Source of the DNA: Photobacterium proteolyticum | Lineage (GTDB): Bacteria; Pseudomonadota; Gammaproteobacteria; Enterobacterales; Vibrionaceae | Assembly: GCF_001939735.1 (NCBI RefSeq) | Contig: NZ_MJIL01000079.1 | Coordinates: 186,370-250,369, forward strand | Direction of reading: 5' to 3' | DNA length: 64,000 nt | In this document: in pieces, positions 18,937-30,700 of the stretch | How the letters are laid out: every line of letters starts with the position of its first letter | Numbering within the stretch: the first letter of the stretch is position 1 | Made by a program: the position numbers and the translations under genes | The notes under the pieces: generated by a model | Seen by the model: only the letters and a program-made list of their open reading frames with translations | The model's database searches: none | What the model was told of the DNA's origin: nothing

Positions 18937-20175
18937 TTAGATTTTCTTAAATAGCAGCGAACCATTCGTACCGCCGAAGCCGAACGAGTTACACAGTGCG
19001 TATTCAAGATTAACCTGACGTGCTTCACCTGGAACATAATCCAGATCACAGCCTTCATCAGGGTTGTCCAAGTTGATTGTCGGTGGAACGACCTGATCGA
19101 CCAATGTCATTGCAGTAATGATTGATTCGACAGAACCAGCAGCACCCAGTAGGTGGCCAGTCATCGACTTAGTCGACGAAACCATAACTTTATCAGCCGC
19201 TGCACCCATAGCACGCTTTATACCAAGGGTTTCTGCTACGTCACCAGCCGGTGTTGAAGTACCGTGTGCATTCACATAGCCGATTTCTTCAGCATTGATA
19301 CCCGCATCACGGATCGCAGCTTCCATCGCCAGTGCACCACCAGAACCGTCAGCACTTGGTGAAGTCATGTGGTACGCATCACCACTCATACCAAAGCCGA
19401 CTAGCTCTGCATAAATTTTCGCACCACGCGCTTTGGCGTGCTCGTATTCTTCAAGCACCATCATACCGGCACCGTCACCCAGTACGAAACCGTCGCGGTC
19501 TTTATCCCACGGACGAGAGGCTGCTTGAGGATCATCATTTCGTGTAGACAGTGCTTTCGCCGCAGCGAAGCCACCCATACCTAGCGGAGTTGATGCTTTT
19601 TCTGCACCACCTGCTAGCATTGCATCTGCATCGCCGTAAGCAATCATACGCGCAGCATGGCCAATGTTGTGAAGGCCAGTTGTACATGCCGTAGAAATAG
19701 CGATGTTCGGACCACGAAGACCATGCATAATAGACATGTGGCCTGCGATCATGTTTACAATCGTTGACGGAACAAAGAACGGGCTAATCTTGCGCGGACC
19801 TTTTTCCATCAGTGACAGATGGTTAGCTTCAATAAGACCTAGACCACCGATGCCAGAACCGATAGCCACACCAATACGTGGGGCATTTTCTTCAGTCACT
19901 TCAATGCCAGAGTCTTTTAACGCCTGTACGCCTGCTGCAATGCCGTATTGAATGAACAAGTCCATTTTGCGGGCATCTTTTTTGGTCATGTATTCTTCAC
20001 AGTTGAAGTCTTTGACCATGCCGGCAAAACGAGTAGCAAATGCGCTAGCATCAAAATGTTCGATATTGCTAATACCGCTAGTGCCGGCCAGTAGAGCTTT
20101 CCATGAAGACTCAACAGAATTGCCAACCGGTGATAGCATACCCATGCCAGTTACAACTACGCGACGCTTTGACAC
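18937..20175 (-). CDS. fabF: Beta-ketoacyl-ACP synthase II
   Basis: 412 residues, a condensing enzyme with the Cys-His-His triad in [21 protein letters not shown] and [11 protein letters not shown]. It elongates acyl-ACP and controls unsaturated chain length with temperature. It follows acpP by 85 bases, the conserved enterobacterial order, and ends in a strong terminator. Confidence 0.97.
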   Translation of the reverse strand: MSKRRVVVTGMGMLSPVGNSVESSWKALLAGTSGISNIEHFDASAFATRFAGMVKDFNCEEYMTKKDARKMDLFIQYGIAAGVQALKDSGIEVTEENAPRIGVAIGSGIGGLGLIEANHLSLMEKGPRKISPFFVPSTIVNMIAGHMSIMHGLRGPNIAISTACTTGLHNIGHAARMIAYGDADAMLAGGAEKASTPLGMGGFAAAKALSTRNDDPQAASRPWDKDRDGFVLGDGAGMMVLEEYEHAKARGAKIYAELVGFGMSGDAYHMTSPSADGSGGALAMEAAIRDAGINAEEIGYVNAHGTSTPAGDVAETLGIKRAMGAAADKVMVSSTKSMTGHLLGAAGSVESIITAMTLVDQVVPPTINLDNPDEGCDLDYVPGEARQVNLEYALCNSFGFGGTNGSLLFKKI

Positions 20176-20260
20176 GATTAATTTCTCCGGGAATTGAGGA
20201 TAAAACAGATTTCGAAATAAAATCAGGCGGTCATGGTGACCGCCTGGAGGGAGTTCTTAA

Positions 20261-20497
20261 TTACTCAGATGCGCCAACAACGTAGTCGATAGCAGCTTGA
20301 ACTGTAGTAATTTTTTCAGCTTCTTCGTCTGGAATCTCAGTATCGAATTCTTCTTCAAGAGCCATTACTAGTTCAACAGTATCTAGAGAATCAGCACCTA
20401 GATCGTCAACGAAAGAAGCTTCGTTTTTAACTTCTGCTTCGTCTACGCCCAGTTGCTCAACAATGATTTTTTTTACGCGTTCTTCGATGTTGCTCAT
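20261..20497 (-). CDS. acpP: Acyl carrier protein
   Basis: 78 residues, highly acidic, with the phosphopantetheine attachment site Ser37 in [19 protein letters not shown]. It carries growing acyl chains for FabF, FabG, FabH, FabD and PlsX encoded around it. Gaps of 157 bases to fabG and 85 bases to fabF suggest separate promoters or processing, as is common for acpP because it is needed in large amounts. Confidence 0.98.
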   Translation of the reverse strand: MSNIEERVKKIIVEQLGVDEAEVKNEASFVDDLGADSLDTVELVMALEEEFDTEIPDEEAEKITTVQAAIDYVVGASE

Positions 20498-20654
20498 TAA
20501 TCTATTTCCTTAAAACAAGAATTCGCTAATGCGATTTGCTGTAGTTTATTCATTACTGCAAAAGTTGCAATACTCAACACGCTGGTCAAACCACGATTTT
20601 CAGTGAAAACAAGATGAGTTTGACTTGTGTCATCAAGTTATGCAACTTTTTTGT

Positions 20655-21389
20655 TTAAATCATGTACATGCCGCCGTTAACATGCAGTGTTTCGCCGGTT
20701 ACATAACCAGCATCTTCTGACGCCAAAAATGCGACCGCTGCCGCAATTTCACGCGGATCACCCAAACGACCTGCAGGAACACCTGCAAGTGTAGCAGCAC
20801 GCTGGTCATCATTCAGGGCTTTAGTCATATCTGTTTCGATAAAACCAGGCGCAACCGCATTCACCGTAATGCCGCGTGACGCAACTTCACGTGCCATCGA
20901 CTTGGTAAAGCCAATCAAGCCTGCTTTTGCTGCTGCATAGTTAGTCTGACCAGCATTACCCATAGTACCAACTACAGAGCCGATGCTGATAATACGGCCG
21001 TGACGTTTTTTCATCATCGCACGCAACACAGCTTTAGACAGGCGGAAGATAGACGTCAGGTTAGTATCCATGATGTCCTGCCACTCGTCATCTTTCATGC
21101 GCATCAGCAAGTTATCACGAGTGATACCCGCGTTGTTGACCAAGATATCAACATCGCCGTACTGCGCTTTGATTTCTTTCAATACAGCTTCAATTGACTC
21201 AGGAGATGTCACGTTCAGCGCCAGACCTTTACCGTTGTCACCCAAATATGCGCTGATGGCTTCCGCACCACTTTCTGACGTCGCCGTACCAATTACCGTC
21301 GCACCACGTTCAACCAGAATTTCTGCGATAGCACGACCGATACCACGGCTCGCACCCGTTACCAGAGCAACTTTACCTTGCAGGCTCAT
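20655..21389 (-). CDS. fabG: 3-oxoacyl-ACP reductase
   Basis: 244 residues, a short-chain dehydrogenase with TGASRGIGRAI (NADPH binding), NNAG, the catalytic Ser in ISIGSVVG and YxxxK in TNYAAAKAG. It reduces 3-ketoacyl-ACP using NADPH. A longer open frame reaches 21482, but AAGAGGA stands 6 bases before ATG 21389 and the length matches the family, so that start is chosen. It lies 95 bases after fabD. Confidence 0.97.
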   Translation of the reverse strand: MSLQGKVALVTGASRGIGRAIAEILVERGATVIGTATSESGAEAISAYLGDNGKGLALNVTSPESIEAVLKEIKAQYGDVDILVNNAGITRDNLLMRMKDDEWQDIMDTNLTSIFRLSKAVLRAMMKKRHGRIISIGSVVGTMGNAGQTNYAAAKAGLIGFTKSMAREVASRGITVNAVAPGFIETDMTKALNDDQRAATLAGVPAGRLGDPREIAAAVAFLASEDAGYVTGETLHVNGGMYMI

Positions 21390-21484
21390 TGTCATTCCTC
21401 TTCTATAAATAGTATGCAGCCCGCCTTTTCCTGTTAACGCCAACTCTGCCCGAAGCAAATGGCACCAAGAAGCAGGCCACAATC

Positions 21485-22408
21485 TTACTTGGCAGCGTCC
21501 AGGCTAGCCGGATCGTTGACTGCAGCACTGCCAAGCGCGCGATTAATACGTTTAGTCAGGCCGGTAAGTACCTTGCCCGGCCCCATTTCTAGCAGTTGCT
21601 CGATGCCTTCTTCCGCCATACGCTCAACAGACTCAGTCCAGCGAACCGGGCCGTATAGCTGTTTAACCAATGCCTGCTTGATAGCCGCAGGATCAGTTTC
21701 GGCTGCCACATCTGCATTATTGATCACAGGAACTGAAGGCGCAGCGAACTCAAGATTCTCTAGCGCGACAGCCAGCTTGTCCGCGGCTGGTTTCATTAGC
21801 TCACAATGTGACGGCACAGATACAGGCAGTGGCAGTGCACGCTTAGCACCTGCTTCTTTACACAGTACATTGGCACGCTCTACCGCTTCTTTATTACCCG
21901 CGATAACCACCTGGCCCGGAGAGTTAAAGTTAACCGGGGAAACAACCTGGCCTTCAGCCGCTTCTTCACAGGCTTTGGCTATCGCGTCATTGTCCAGACC
22001 GATAATTGCAGACATCGCACCAACACCTGCTGGTACCGCTTCCTGCATTAGCTGTCCGCGAAGCTCAACCAGTTTTACCGCTTCTTTGAAATCGATAACG
22101 CCAGCACATACTAGTGCTGAATACTCACCCAGGCTGTGACCTGCAAGTACCGCAGGTTGCTCACCACCCTGCTCTTGCCATACACGCCAGATCGCAACGG
22201 AAGCGGTCAGCAGTGCAGGCTGAGTGCGGTGTGTCTGGTTAAGATCTTCTGCAGGACCATTCTGGACAAGTGCCCACAGGTCATAGCCCAGCGCATCAGA
22301 GGCTTCAGCAAAAGTTTGCTTAACAACATCAAACTGCTCAGCAAGCTCAGCTAACATGCCAACAGCCTGAGAGCCCTGTCCCGGGAATACAATCGCGAAC
22401 TTAGACAT
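21485..22408 (-). CDS. fabD: Malonyl-CoA:ACP transacylase
   Basis: 307 residues. It opens with VFPGQGSQAVGM, has the nucleophile Ser in GHSLGEYSAL and the His in SVPSHCELM. It moves malonyl groups from CoA to ACP. It lies 168 bases downstream of fabH and upstream of fabG in the conserved cluster. Confidence 0.97.
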   Translation of the reverse strand: MSKFAIVFPGQGSQAVGMLAELAEQFDVVKQTFAEASDALGYDLWALVQNGPAEDLNQTHRTQPALLTASVAIWRVWQEQGGEQPAVLAGHSLGEYSALVCAGVIDFKEAVKLVELRGQLMQEAVPAGVGAMSAIIGLDNDAIAKACEEAAEGQVVSPVNFNSPGQVVIAGNKEAVERANVLCKEAGAKRALPLPVSVPSHCELMKPAADKLAVALENLEFAAPSVPVINNADVAAETDPAAIKQALVKQLYGPVRWTESVERMAEEGIEQLLEMGPGKVLTGLTKRINRALGSAAVNDPASLDAAK

Positions 22409-22576
22409 TCGAGAATCCTTATTCGTTATTACTGATTATTCAGTGTATTGACGAGCTATCCGCTGTGACAAAGCAAGCTGCTAACCACAAGCCGGCACAC
22501 GGCAATAAAGCAGAAAGCGAATAGCTACAAATTAATTTAATGCGTATCAGAGGTTTAATCTAATTCTTCAACCGAA

Positions 22577-23533
22577 TCAGAATTTCACCAATGCAGAACC
22601 CCAGGTGAAACCACCACCGAAGGCTTCAAGCAACAAAGTCTGGCCACGCTGGATCCGACCATCACGTACGGCTTCATCAAGGGCCGTCGGAACTGTTGCC
22701 GCAGACGTATTGCCATGACGATCAAGGGTTACCACCACCTGATCCATCGACATCGACAGTTTCTTCGCCGTTGCCGAGATAATACGTAAGTTTGCCTGGT
22801 GCGGTACCAGCCAGTCTAGTTCAGACTTGTCCATGTTATTCGCTGCCAAGGTATCTTTTACAAGATTTGACAGCTGGGTTACCGCGACCTTGAATACTTC
22901 GTTACCTGCCATGTACAGCCATTTGTCATCGCTGAAGTTTTGGCCGTGATCCGGAATGGCAAGGCTTAACAGTCCGCCAAAATGGCCATCGGCATGCAGG
23001 TGCGTCGAGATAATACCCTGTTCCTCGCTTGCGCCAACCACCACGGCTCCGGCACCGTCGCCAAACAATATGATCGTCGAACGATCATCTGGATCACACT
23101 TATGGGAAAGCGCATCAGAGCCGATAACCAAGACGTTCTTGGCCATACCGGTTTTGATGTGTTGATCGGCCACGCTCAGGGCATAGACGAAACCTGAACA
23201 CGCCGCTGCGATATCGAATGCCGGGCAACCTTTGATGTCCAGCATTCCCTGGACCTGGCAGGCCGCAGACGGAAATGAGTGACTCGCACTGGTAGTCGCT
23301 ACGATAATAAGATCAATGTCATCTTTATCAATGCCCGCCATCTCGATAGCGTTTAAAGATGCCTGATATCCCATTACAGCCACAGTCTCATCTGCAGATG
23401 CAATTCGACGCTCACGAATACCGGTACGAGCTACGATCCATTCGTCTGTGGTATCAACCATTTGTTCCAAATCGGCGTTAGAACGTACTTGTGCTGGCAA
23501 GTAGCTGCCGGTACCTAAAATTTTGCTATACAT
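22577..23533 (-). CDS. fabH: Beta-ketoacyl-ACP synthase III
   Basis: 318 residues. The Cys-His-Asn triad is seen in [22 protein letters not shown] and [10 protein letters not shown]. It condenses acetyl-CoA with malonyl-ACP to start fatty-acid synthesis. Only 5 bases separate it from plsX, so the pair is co-transcribed. Confidence 0.97.
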   Translation of the reverse strand: MYSKILGTGSYLPAQVRSNADLEQMVDTTDEWIVARTGIRERRIASADETVAVMGYQASLNAIEMAGIDKDDIDLIIVATTSASHSFPSAACQVQGMLDIKGCPAFDIAAACSGFVYALSVADQHIKTGMAKNVLVIGSDALSHKCDPDDRSTIILFGDGAGAVVVGASEEQGIISTHLHADGHFGGLLSLAIPDHGQNFSDDKWLYMAGNEVFKVAVTQLSNLVKDTLAANNMDKSELDWLVPHQANLRIISATAKKLSMSMDQVVVTLDRHGNTSAATVPTALDEAVRDGRIQRGQTLLLEAFGGGFTWGSALVKF

Positions 23534-23538
23534 GAAGA

Positions 23539-24564
23539 CTAATAATGCCTCTCGAGTAAGACTTCTTCCAAACGGTCACTGATTTTTGTCGGTATTTGCC
23601 GTTTGACCTCGTGCACCGCTTCACCAATTGCATTAGAAAAAGCGGCAACATCAGCACTTCCATGGCTTTTGACCACAATACCGCGCAATCCTAACAGACT
23701 TGCGCCATTGTACTGGTCGGGGTTCAACTGTTTAAGACTGATGAATAGGTCATTAAACAACCACTTGGCAACTAAACGCTTCAGTGGGTTAGTGCTTATG
23801 GCATTTTTAATGCTGTCAATGAATAGATTGGCGACCCCTTCGCTGGTCTTTAGACTCACGTTGCCGACAAAACCATCACACACGATGACATCGGCGCGGC
23901 CACTGTATAACTCGTTACCTTCAAGATAGCCGATATAGTTTATGTCTGGTGAGTTTGCCAACATTTCGGCGCAACGCTTGACTAAATCATTACCTTTAAT
24001 CTCTTCCTCACCAATATTAAGCAACGCGACCCGAGGTGATGCGCTGTTTTCCTGCTCGGCCAGAACAGCTCCCATTACAGCAAATTGAAACAAGGTATCT
24101 GCATCACAGGATACGTTTGCTCCCAAGTCCAGTAACCAGGTTTTATTATCGGTGTTGGTCGGGATGGCAGTTACAAGCGCAGGACGGTCAACACCGGGGA
24201 GCTGTTTCAGGGTATAGCGCGAAAGGGCCATCAGGGCTCCGGTATTTCCGGCACTGACACAGGCATCAGCCTGGCCGTCGGAAACACTATCTAGCGCCAT
24301 ACGCATCGACGTTCCCTGACTGCTGCGCAATGCTTGGGAAGGCCGGGTTTCATTGGCAATAACATGCTCGCAATGAACAATACTGAGTCGAGGGTGTTGA
24401 AGTTGGTTTAGAAGGGACAGTTGAGATGTGATCGCACTTTGATCACCAAAAAGAATAACTTTGAGCTCTGGGTATTGCAACAATGCCTGCACGGAGGCAG
24501 GCACTGTTACTTGAGGACCGAAATCCCCGCCCATTGCATCAAGTGCAACGGTTAGACCACTCAA
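23539..24564 (-). CDS. plsX: Phosphate acyltransferase PlsX
   Basis: 341 residues. The opening [17 protein letters not shown] and the segments [14 protein letters not shown] and [14 protein letters not shown] are PlsX signatures. It converts acyl-ACP to acyl-phosphate for phospholipid synthesis at the membrane. It begins 9 bases after rpmF, an arrangement conserved across gammaproteobacteria. Confidence 0.97.
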   Translation of the reverse strand: MSGLTVALDAMGGDFGPQVTVPASVQALLQYPELKVILFGDQSAITSQLSLLNQLQHPRLSIVHCEHVIANETRPSQALRSSQGTSMRMALDSVSDGQADACVSAGNTGALMALSRYTLKQLPGVDRPALVTAIPTNTDNKTWLLDLGANVSCDADTLFQFAVMGAVLAEQENSASPRVALLNIGEEEIKGNDLVKRCAEMLANSPDINYIGYLEGNELYSGRADVIVCDGFVGNVSLKTSEGVANLFIDSIKNAISTNPLKRLVAKWLFNDLFISLKQLNPDQYNGASLLGLRGIVVKSHGSADVAAFSNAIGEAVHEVKRQIPTKISDRLEEVLLERHY

Positions 24565-24573
24565 GGTTCAACC

Positions 24574-24744
24574 TTATTTGTTGATAACCTTGCGGCCACG
24601 GTAGAAACCGTCAGCTGTTACGTGGTGACGTAGGTGAGTTTCACCACTTGCAGAATCTACAGATACAGCTGCAGTTGTTAGTGCATCGTGAGAACGACGC
24701 ATGCCACGTGCTGCACGTGATTTTTTGCTCTTTTGTACGGCCAT
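24574..24744 (-). CDS. rpmF: 50S ribosomal protein L32
   Basis: 56 residues starting [20 protein letters not shown] and ending [10 protein letters not shown]. The basic N-terminus and length are those of L32. The reading frame was found by eye between yceD (19 bases upstream) and plsX (9 bases downstream). The CxxC zinc pairs of some L32 proteins are absent, the normal state for this group. Confidence 0.97.
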   Translation of the reverse strand: MAVQKSKKSRAARGMRRSHDALTTAAVSVDSASGETHLRHHVTADGFYRGRKVINK

Positions 24745-24763
24745 TAACCCTACTCCTGTTAAA

Positions 24764-25279
24764 TTACTTACTTAGATTTTTCAATACTGCAAACGGATTC
24801 GGACGCTCATCAGCAACGGGGATCTCACCAAAAGTCATGTTTCCGCTGGCTTTACAGTCAGCTTCATCATGCATAGCGACTTGAGGCAACTCCAGAATCA
24901 ATTCGTCTTCGACGATTTGAATCAGGTTAATCTCACCGTTTTCGTCGACGTCAGCCGGCTCATAAGCTTCCGGAAACTCATCAGCTTCCTCTGGTTTGAG
25001 GAGCGGACTGTAACAGAATTCAACACTGTATTGGTGTTTGAACTCTTCCTGGCATCGCTGACAGGTCAACATCACTTCAACATCTGCACTACCGCGCATA
25101 AATGCAAGGTGACGTTGGTCAAAGTCAAATGATAAGGTGACGTTTGCATCACGTGTTACGCTCTGTGTTGACTCGGCCAAACGCTCAAGCAAATCGACTT
25201 TAATGATGCCATCATAGTCGAGTTTTTTCTGAGCTGCGCGAACCGGATCAACCGTTAGCGGCAATTTTACCTTTTGCAT
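24764..25279 (-). CDS. yceD: YceD (DUF177) 23S rRNA accumulation protein
   Basis: 171 residues with the DUF177 core: the cysteine pair in [14 protein letters not shown], the acidic middle [20 protein letters not shown], and the C-terminal [19 protein letters not shown]. The family is needed for normal 23S rRNA levels in bacteria and plants. It is the first gene of the rpmF-plsX-fab cluster; its upstream region, shared with maf, must hold the cluster promoter. Confidence 0.93.
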   Translation of the reverse strand: MQKVKLPLTVDPVRAAQKKLDYDGIIKVDLLERLAESTQSVTRDANVTLSFDFDQRHLAFMRGSADVEVMLTCQRCQEEFKHQYSVEFCYSPLLKPEEADEFPEAYEPADVDENGEINLIQIVEDELILELPQVAMHDEADCKASGNMTFGEIPVADERPNPFAVLKNLSK

Positions 25280-25640
25280 AGGGCGCGAATATTAGCCTTC
25301 TAATCAGTTTGAGTCAAAGGAAATGTGCGCGAATTAACAGCATTTAGCCAATTCACTTAACTGCAATTAAGCCAGCTTGGTCAATCGAGGACATTTCCAC
25401 CTTTTTGTCTGTTATCTGCCTGACTCACAACAAGTTGACCCTTGTGATATAAGCGGTCAAATAACACACAAAAGATGACTAAAACACAACCAGAACCGTT
25501 ACCAGACAGACACATCTTCAGTATGGCGCGAGTTTGAAATTAATGGCTGCATTTCTTACATTAGCCGGACTAACTGCAAAGATGGCCCATTTAAATTCGG
25601 CCGCTAGACTAACACAATCCCATATAATCTTGGTACAACT
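25280..25640. promoter_or_regulatory. Divergent promoter region of yceD-fab cluster and maf
   Basis: 361 bases between two divergent genes. A 5-bp dyad CACAA...TTGTG occurs at about 25427-25447. I found no convincing FadR or other fatty-acid regulator site by eye, and no confident -35/-10 pair. It holds no gene that I can support. Confidence 0.4.
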
Positions 25641-26222
25641 ATGACTCGACCTTTGCTCCTGGCCTCCACCTCCCCTTTCAGAAAAGCCTTGCTAGAGAAG
25701 CTACAATACCCGTTTGAGACGGCTGGCCCAGACACTGATGAAACGGCCCATCCCGATGAAACCGCCGAGCAGCTTGTTACCCGGCTGGCCGAAGCCAAAG
25801 CCAAAGCCTGCGCAGATGATTACCCAGCCCACTTGATTATCGGCTCGGATCAGGTATGCGTCATCAACGGCCATATTGTCGGCAAGCCGCATACTTCCGA
25901 TAACGCCTTCCGACAGCTACAGGCTGCAAGTGGCCAAGTCGTCACCTTCTATACTGGCCTGTGTCTATATAATGCAGTAACTGGCGATAGCGACGTGATC
26001 TGCGAGCCCTTCCATGTTCACTTCAGAACATTGACCGAGCAGGAAATACGAAACTATATCCAACGAGAAACCCCGCTGAACTGTGCCGGGAGTTTTAAAA
26101 GCGAAGGACTTGGCATTGCCCTGTTTGATAAACTCGAGGGCCGGGATCCAAATACCCTGGTTGGCCTGCCACTGATTGCCCTGCGCGACATGCTCGCCAA
26201 GCAAGGGGTAGCGATTTTGTAA
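25641..26222 (+). CDS. yceF: Maf-like nucleotide pyrophosphatase (YceF type, 7-methyl-GTP)
   Basis: 193 residues. [17 protein letters not shown] at the start, [28 protein letters not shown] and the C-terminal [20 protein letters not shown] are diagnostic of the YceF subgroup, which removes non-canonical nucleotides and prefers 7-methyl-GTP. It lies between yceD and rluC exactly as in enterobacteria. The ribosome site is weak (GGTACAACT before the ATG). Confidence 0.93.
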   Translation: MTRPLLLASTSPFRKALLEKLQYPFETAGPDTDETAHPDETAEQLVTRLAEAKAKACADDYPAHLIIGSDQVCVINGHIVGKPHTSDNAFRQLQAASGQVVTFYTGLCLYNAVTGDSDVICEPFHVHFRTLTEQEIRNYIQRETPLNCAGSFKSEGLGIALFDKLEGRDPNTLVGLPLIALRDMLAKQGVAIL

Positions 26223-26254
26223 TCAGGGCAACAAGTATCCCTAACAAATAAGAA

Positions 26255-26282
26255 GGCGAGAAGCCAAAATTAGCTTCTCGCC
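26255..26282. terminator. Shared hairpin between convergent maf and rluC
   Basis: A perfect 10-bp stem (GGCGAGAAGC / GCTTCTCGCC) with an 8-base loop. The T-rich side is on the minus strand (TTCTTATTT), so it mainly ends rluC; it lies 33 bases past the maf stop as well. Confidence 0.65.
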
Positions 26283-26336
26283 CTCGTCAATACAACCACC
26301 ATAGGCCTGCTGTATTCAGCGCAGCTTTTTCTGTCG

Positions 26337-27281
26337 CTATTTTTTCCGTAGCTGCTCAATGGCCCTTGTCAACATCGGCTCCATCGGTGCATTGATGTCC
26401 ATGAGCTCTTCCGTTTTAGGGTGCTTGAACTTAATGTTGGCCGCATGAAGGAAAAGTCGATTGAGGCCCGATTTTTTCGTATACGCATCAAAACGCGGAT
26501 CACCATAGCGATCATCCCAGGCAATAGGGTGACCGGTGTACTGGCAGTGAACACGGATCTGATGGGTTCGGCCCGTTACCGGGCTAGCCTGGACCAACGT
26601 GGCCTGATCAAGACGCTCAATCACTTTAAAGCGCGTATCCGATGCCTTCCCGTTAGGGTTAACGCGTACAATACTGTTCACTTCGTTCTTCATCAGCGGT
26701 GCCGTTACTTTTTTGCAACTGGCTTTCCACTCGCCCATCACCAGGGCAAAATAGTATTTCTGTACCGTCTTGTTACGGAATTGCTCCTGCAGTTGACGCA
26801 GTGCAGAACGCTTCTTAGCCACCAGCAGTATCCCCGAGGTATCTCTGTCTATCCGATGGACAAGCTCGAGGAAACGGGCATCGGGACGAAGTGCGCGCAA
26901 GGCCTCGATAGCACCGAACTTCAAACCACTGCCGCCATGAACCGCTGTTCCCGATGGCTTGTTAAGGATCAGCATCTGGTCATCTTCATAAATAATGCAA
27001 GACTCCAGCTCGGCAACTTTATTGAGCTTGGTACTGACCGGCGCCTGCTCGTCTTTTTCCGGCACCTTCACCGGCGGCACCCTCACAAGATCACCATCCT
27101 GCAATTTATATTCAGGCTTTATACGTTTTTTGTTTACTCGAACCTCACCCTTACGCAAAATACGGTAAATCATACTTTTTGGAACGTTTTTAAGCCGAGC
27201 ACGGAGAAAGTTATCGATCCGCTGGCCCGCAAAGTCATCAGTAATCTCGATGAATTGCACTTTTGGTTTATCATCTTTCAT
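26337..27281 (-). CDS. rluC: 23S rRNA pseudouridine synthase RluC
   Basis: 314 residues: N-terminal S4 RNA-binding domain (GQRIDNFLRARLKNVPKSMI, then RKGEVRVNKKRIK) and an RluA-type catalytic domain with the Asp in HRIDRDTSGILLVAKK. It makes the pseudouridines at 955, 2504 and 2580 in the E. coli enzyme. I chose ATG 27281 because it aligns with the E. coli start; GTG 27299 would add six residues. It is divergent from rne. Confidence 0.93.
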   Translation of the reverse strand: MKDDKPKVQFIEITDDFAGQRIDNFLRARLKNVPKSMIYRILRKGEVRVNKKRIKPEYKLQDGDLVRVPPVKVPEKDEQAPVSTKLNKVAELESCIIYEDDQMLILNKPSGTAVHGGSGLKFGAIEALRALRPDARFLELVHRIDRDTSGILLVAKKRSALRQLQEQFRNKTVQKYYFALVMGEWKASCKKVTAPLMKNEVNSIVRVNPNGKASDTRFKVIERLDQATLVQASPVTGRTHQIRVHCQYTGHPIAWDDRYGDPRFDAYTKKSGLNRLFLHAANIKFKHPKTEELMDINAPMEPMLTRAIEQLRKK

Positions 27282-27718
27282 AGGTTTTGATTGTATCACG
27301 CATGCAAAGCAGATTGCCGCAAAAAAGTCACCCTGCTATCATTGCGTGCAGGAGTAGGAAAACTTGCCTACTTTTGTAACACGGTGAACAGAATATCACC
27401 TAACTGACTATTATTCATACAGCTCTGGCGAGAAGCGCAGCAAATGGCGTAAGACGTTATTATCTCCGGAGTGTTTTTTAGCTTGCTCGATTATAGATTT
27501 TTTATTGGTGTGATAGATACCGCCGCGTGAAACGGTGATGCCAGCTGTATATTTCCTGATCTAATCATCTTGATACTGTTGGACAATACGTGTTGCCAGA
27601 TAGCACTCCTGAATTCCAGCCGTGAGGCTGCATTTGTTATCAGACTTGGAGTCAGGCGCCGCCAGTACAAACTCGCTAATCGAGTCGCTAGTACAACGAC
27701 AAAAACGAGTACAATATA
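27282..27718 (+). promoter_or_regulatory. rne promoter and long structured 5' leader
   Basis: 437 bases between divergent rluC and rne. In gammaproteobacteria the rne mRNA has a long leader through which RNase E limits its own synthesis. Here a two-part stem occurs at 27605-27652: ACTCC/GGAGT closes it, TGA/TCA continues it, and CAGCC-GTGA-GGCTG caps it. This resembles the autoregulatory hairpin region of known rne leaders. The position is seen in the sequence; the function is inferred. Confidence 0.55.
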
Positions 27719-30700
27719 ATGAAAAGAATGTTGATTAACGCAACTCAAAAGGAAGAGTTGCGCGTCGCATTAGTTGATGGGCAGAAGCTCTTTGATCTTG
27801 ATATCGAAAGCCCTGGCCACGAATCTAAAAAAGCAAATATTTACAAAGGTCGCATTACCCGCATCGAACCAAGCCTGGAAGCAGCGTTCGTTGACTATGG
27901 TTCTGAGCGCCACGGTTTCCTTCCACTGAAAGAAGTTGCCAAAGATTACTTCCCTGCCGACTACAGCTACCAAGGCCGTCCTAACATCAAGGAAGTGCTT
28001 AAAGAAGGCCAGGAAGTTATCGTTCAGGTCGACAAGGAAGAGCGTGGCAACAAAGGGGCAGCCCTGACAACGTTCATTTCTGTTGCCGGTAGCTACCTGG
28101 TGCTGATGCCTAACAACCCACGAGCCGGTGGTATTTCACGCCGTATCGAAGGTGAAGAGCGTACTCAGCTAAAAGCGGCACTCAGCACGCTTGAGCTACC
28201 GCAGGGAATGGGCCTGATCGTACGTACCGCGGGTGTGGGCAAGTCAGCTGAAGATCTGGAATACGATCTGAACTACCTGCTCAACCACTGGGAACGTGTA
28301 AAAGATGCGGCAGATTCTGCACCGGCACCTTTCCTGATCCACCAGGAAAGCAATGTTATTGCCCGTGCTATCCGTGACTATCTACGCCGTGATATCGGTG
28401 AAATTGTCATCGACAGCCCGAAAATCTTTAACCGCGCCCGTGATCATATTCAGCAGGTACGCCCGGACTTCCTGTCCCGTGTCAAACTGTATGAACACAG
28501 CGAAACACCACTGTTCAATCACTACCAGATTGAGAACCAGATCGAATCCGCGTTCCAGCGCGAAGTTCGCCTGCCTTCCGGCGGCTCGATTGTTATTGAT
28601 CCGACAGAAGCACTGACCTCTATCGACATCAACTCCGCCCGTGCAACCAAAGGCGGCGACATCGAAGAAACGGCGCTGCAAACTAACCTTGAAGCTGCCG
28701 ATGAAATCGCTCGCCAGCTACGCCTTCGTGACTTGGGCGGCCTGGTGGTGATCGACTTTATCGATATGACCCCAGTGCGCCACCAGCGTGAAGTTGAAAA
28801 CCGCCTGCGCGAAGCCGTTCGTATGGACCGTGCCCGTGTACAGATTGGTCGTATTTCACGTTTCGGCCTGCTTGAAATGTCTCGCCAGCGCCTGAGCCCG
28901 TCTCTGGCAGAAGCAAGCCATCACGTCTGTCCGCGCTGTTCTGGTACCGGTGTTATTCGTGATAGCGAATCTCTGTCGTTGTCTATTCTTCGTCTGATTG
29001 AAGAAGAGGCACTAAAAGACAACACCTCACAGGTGGTCGCGATTGTGCCGGTAGCGATAGCCTCCTACCTGCTCAACGAAAAACGACGCTCTGTACAGCA
29101 CATTGAAAAATCCCATGATGTGCGCGCTATCATCGTGCCAAATGCAGAAATGGATACTCCGCACTTTGAAGTTCTGCGTGTCCGTAGTGGTGACGAGCAA
29201 GATACCCTGTCTTATCACCTGCCACGTGCAATCGAAGCCCTGAAAGAAGCGGAAGCGGCTGAAGCGCCACAGCAAGAACGTATCGTGAAGAAACGTGAAG
29301 AGCCGGTACTGCAAGGTTTTGCTGCACCAAAAGAACCTGCCGCAGCCAAGAAACAAGCACCGGTTCAGAAAGAGATAGCGAAGAAAGCCGAAGACAAGCC
29401 TAGCATCTTCAACCGTCTCTTCTCAGCCATTGCCAACCTCTTCTCGGGCTCTGCAGAACAGGAAACAGAGCAGAAGCAAAAAGAAACTCAGGGCAAACGC
29501 AACCGCCGTGACGGCCGTCGCGGAGAGCGCCAAGACAAACGTCAGGACAAGCGTCAGGATAGCCGCCGAGGCAAAGACGGTTCCCGCCAGGGCCGCAAGC
29601 GCCAGGACACTGATCGTGATAACCGCAGTGGCGAGCAACGTGAACAGCGCCAGCAGCGCCGTCGCGGTGACAAGCAAAAGCAAGACCGTCAACAGCAGTT
29701 GGATAAGCCGGTCAAGCAGCAGCGTCAGCCACGTGACGAAGAAGCGAAAGAGCAGAAACGTCAGTCTCGCCGCGAAGAAATTCAGGCGCAGAAGCAGCAA
29801 CGCCGTCAGGAAGCCCAGCAAAACAAAGCTGGCAAACCTGCTGCGGAAGAAAAGCGTGAGCAAGAGCAGGAGAAGGCAACGAAAGTTAAACAGCGTCGCC
29901 AGCGCCGTCAGCTACGCAAGAAAATCCGTATCGGTGATGAGCAGCAAGCTGCACCTGTTCAACAGCAGCAAGCAGAGGCAACTGCTGAAGAGCAGAAAGT
30001 AGCCACTCCTTTGCAGGAACTGGGTACTGCTGTAGCTAAGGAAGCACTGGCTCAGGAACCTCAGACCGAGAAAACTCAGGCAGCCAAAGAGCAGGCAGAG
30101 CAAAACGGTGAGCAGGAAAACGGCCAGCGTCGTAACCGTCGCTCTCCGCGTCACCTGCGTGCAAGCGGTCAGCGTCGTCGCCGTATTCGCGATACTCGTC
30201 CAGAGAAGGGCGAAAACGTCGATAAAGCGGTAACCGAAGCTGTGGGTCATGCTGTCGAAGAAGCAACTGATGCACTGAACGACATGGAAAATGTGGTGAC
30301 TGTGGTTGAGAAGCCAAAAGTTAACCGTCCAGCTTCTGGTGTTGCCTCTCCGGAAATGGCAATGGGCAAAGTGTGGGCTCCGGCACCTAAACCTGCTGTT
30401 GAAGCCGTTGTCGCTCAAGAAGAAGCTTCAGAGCAACCAGTCGCCGAGACTGAAGTTGAAGCAGCACCTGAAGCAGCTTCACCGACACTGGGTGGCGTAG
30501 CCATGCCAGAGCTTGCAATGGGTAAAGCCTTCCCTCTTCGTGAGCCTGTGAAGGTAGAAGCGGTAACGGAAGAAAGCGCTGTTGAGGCCGTAGTAGAAAG
30601 TACGCCTGTTGAGACAGCAGCTGTCGAAAGCCAGGCAGACGAAGCGCCAGAAACCGCCGAAGTCGCGGTTGAGGTAGCTGTCGTTGCCGAAGTTACTGTT

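Noticed and set aside
26421..27290. 289-codon open frame on the plus strand
   Set aside because: Antisense shadow of rluC, which has intact S4 and catalytic motifs and conserved gene context.
29500..29800. Repeat-like stretch suggestive of tandem repeats or CRISPR
   Set aside because: It is in-frame coding low complexity (Arg/Gln/Asp-rich) in rne with no fixed spacer length.
29423..30418. Long open frames on the minus strand and in another plus frame, Leu- or Ser-rich
   Set aside because: They are shadows of the repetitive Arg/Gln/Ala-rich tail of RNase E.
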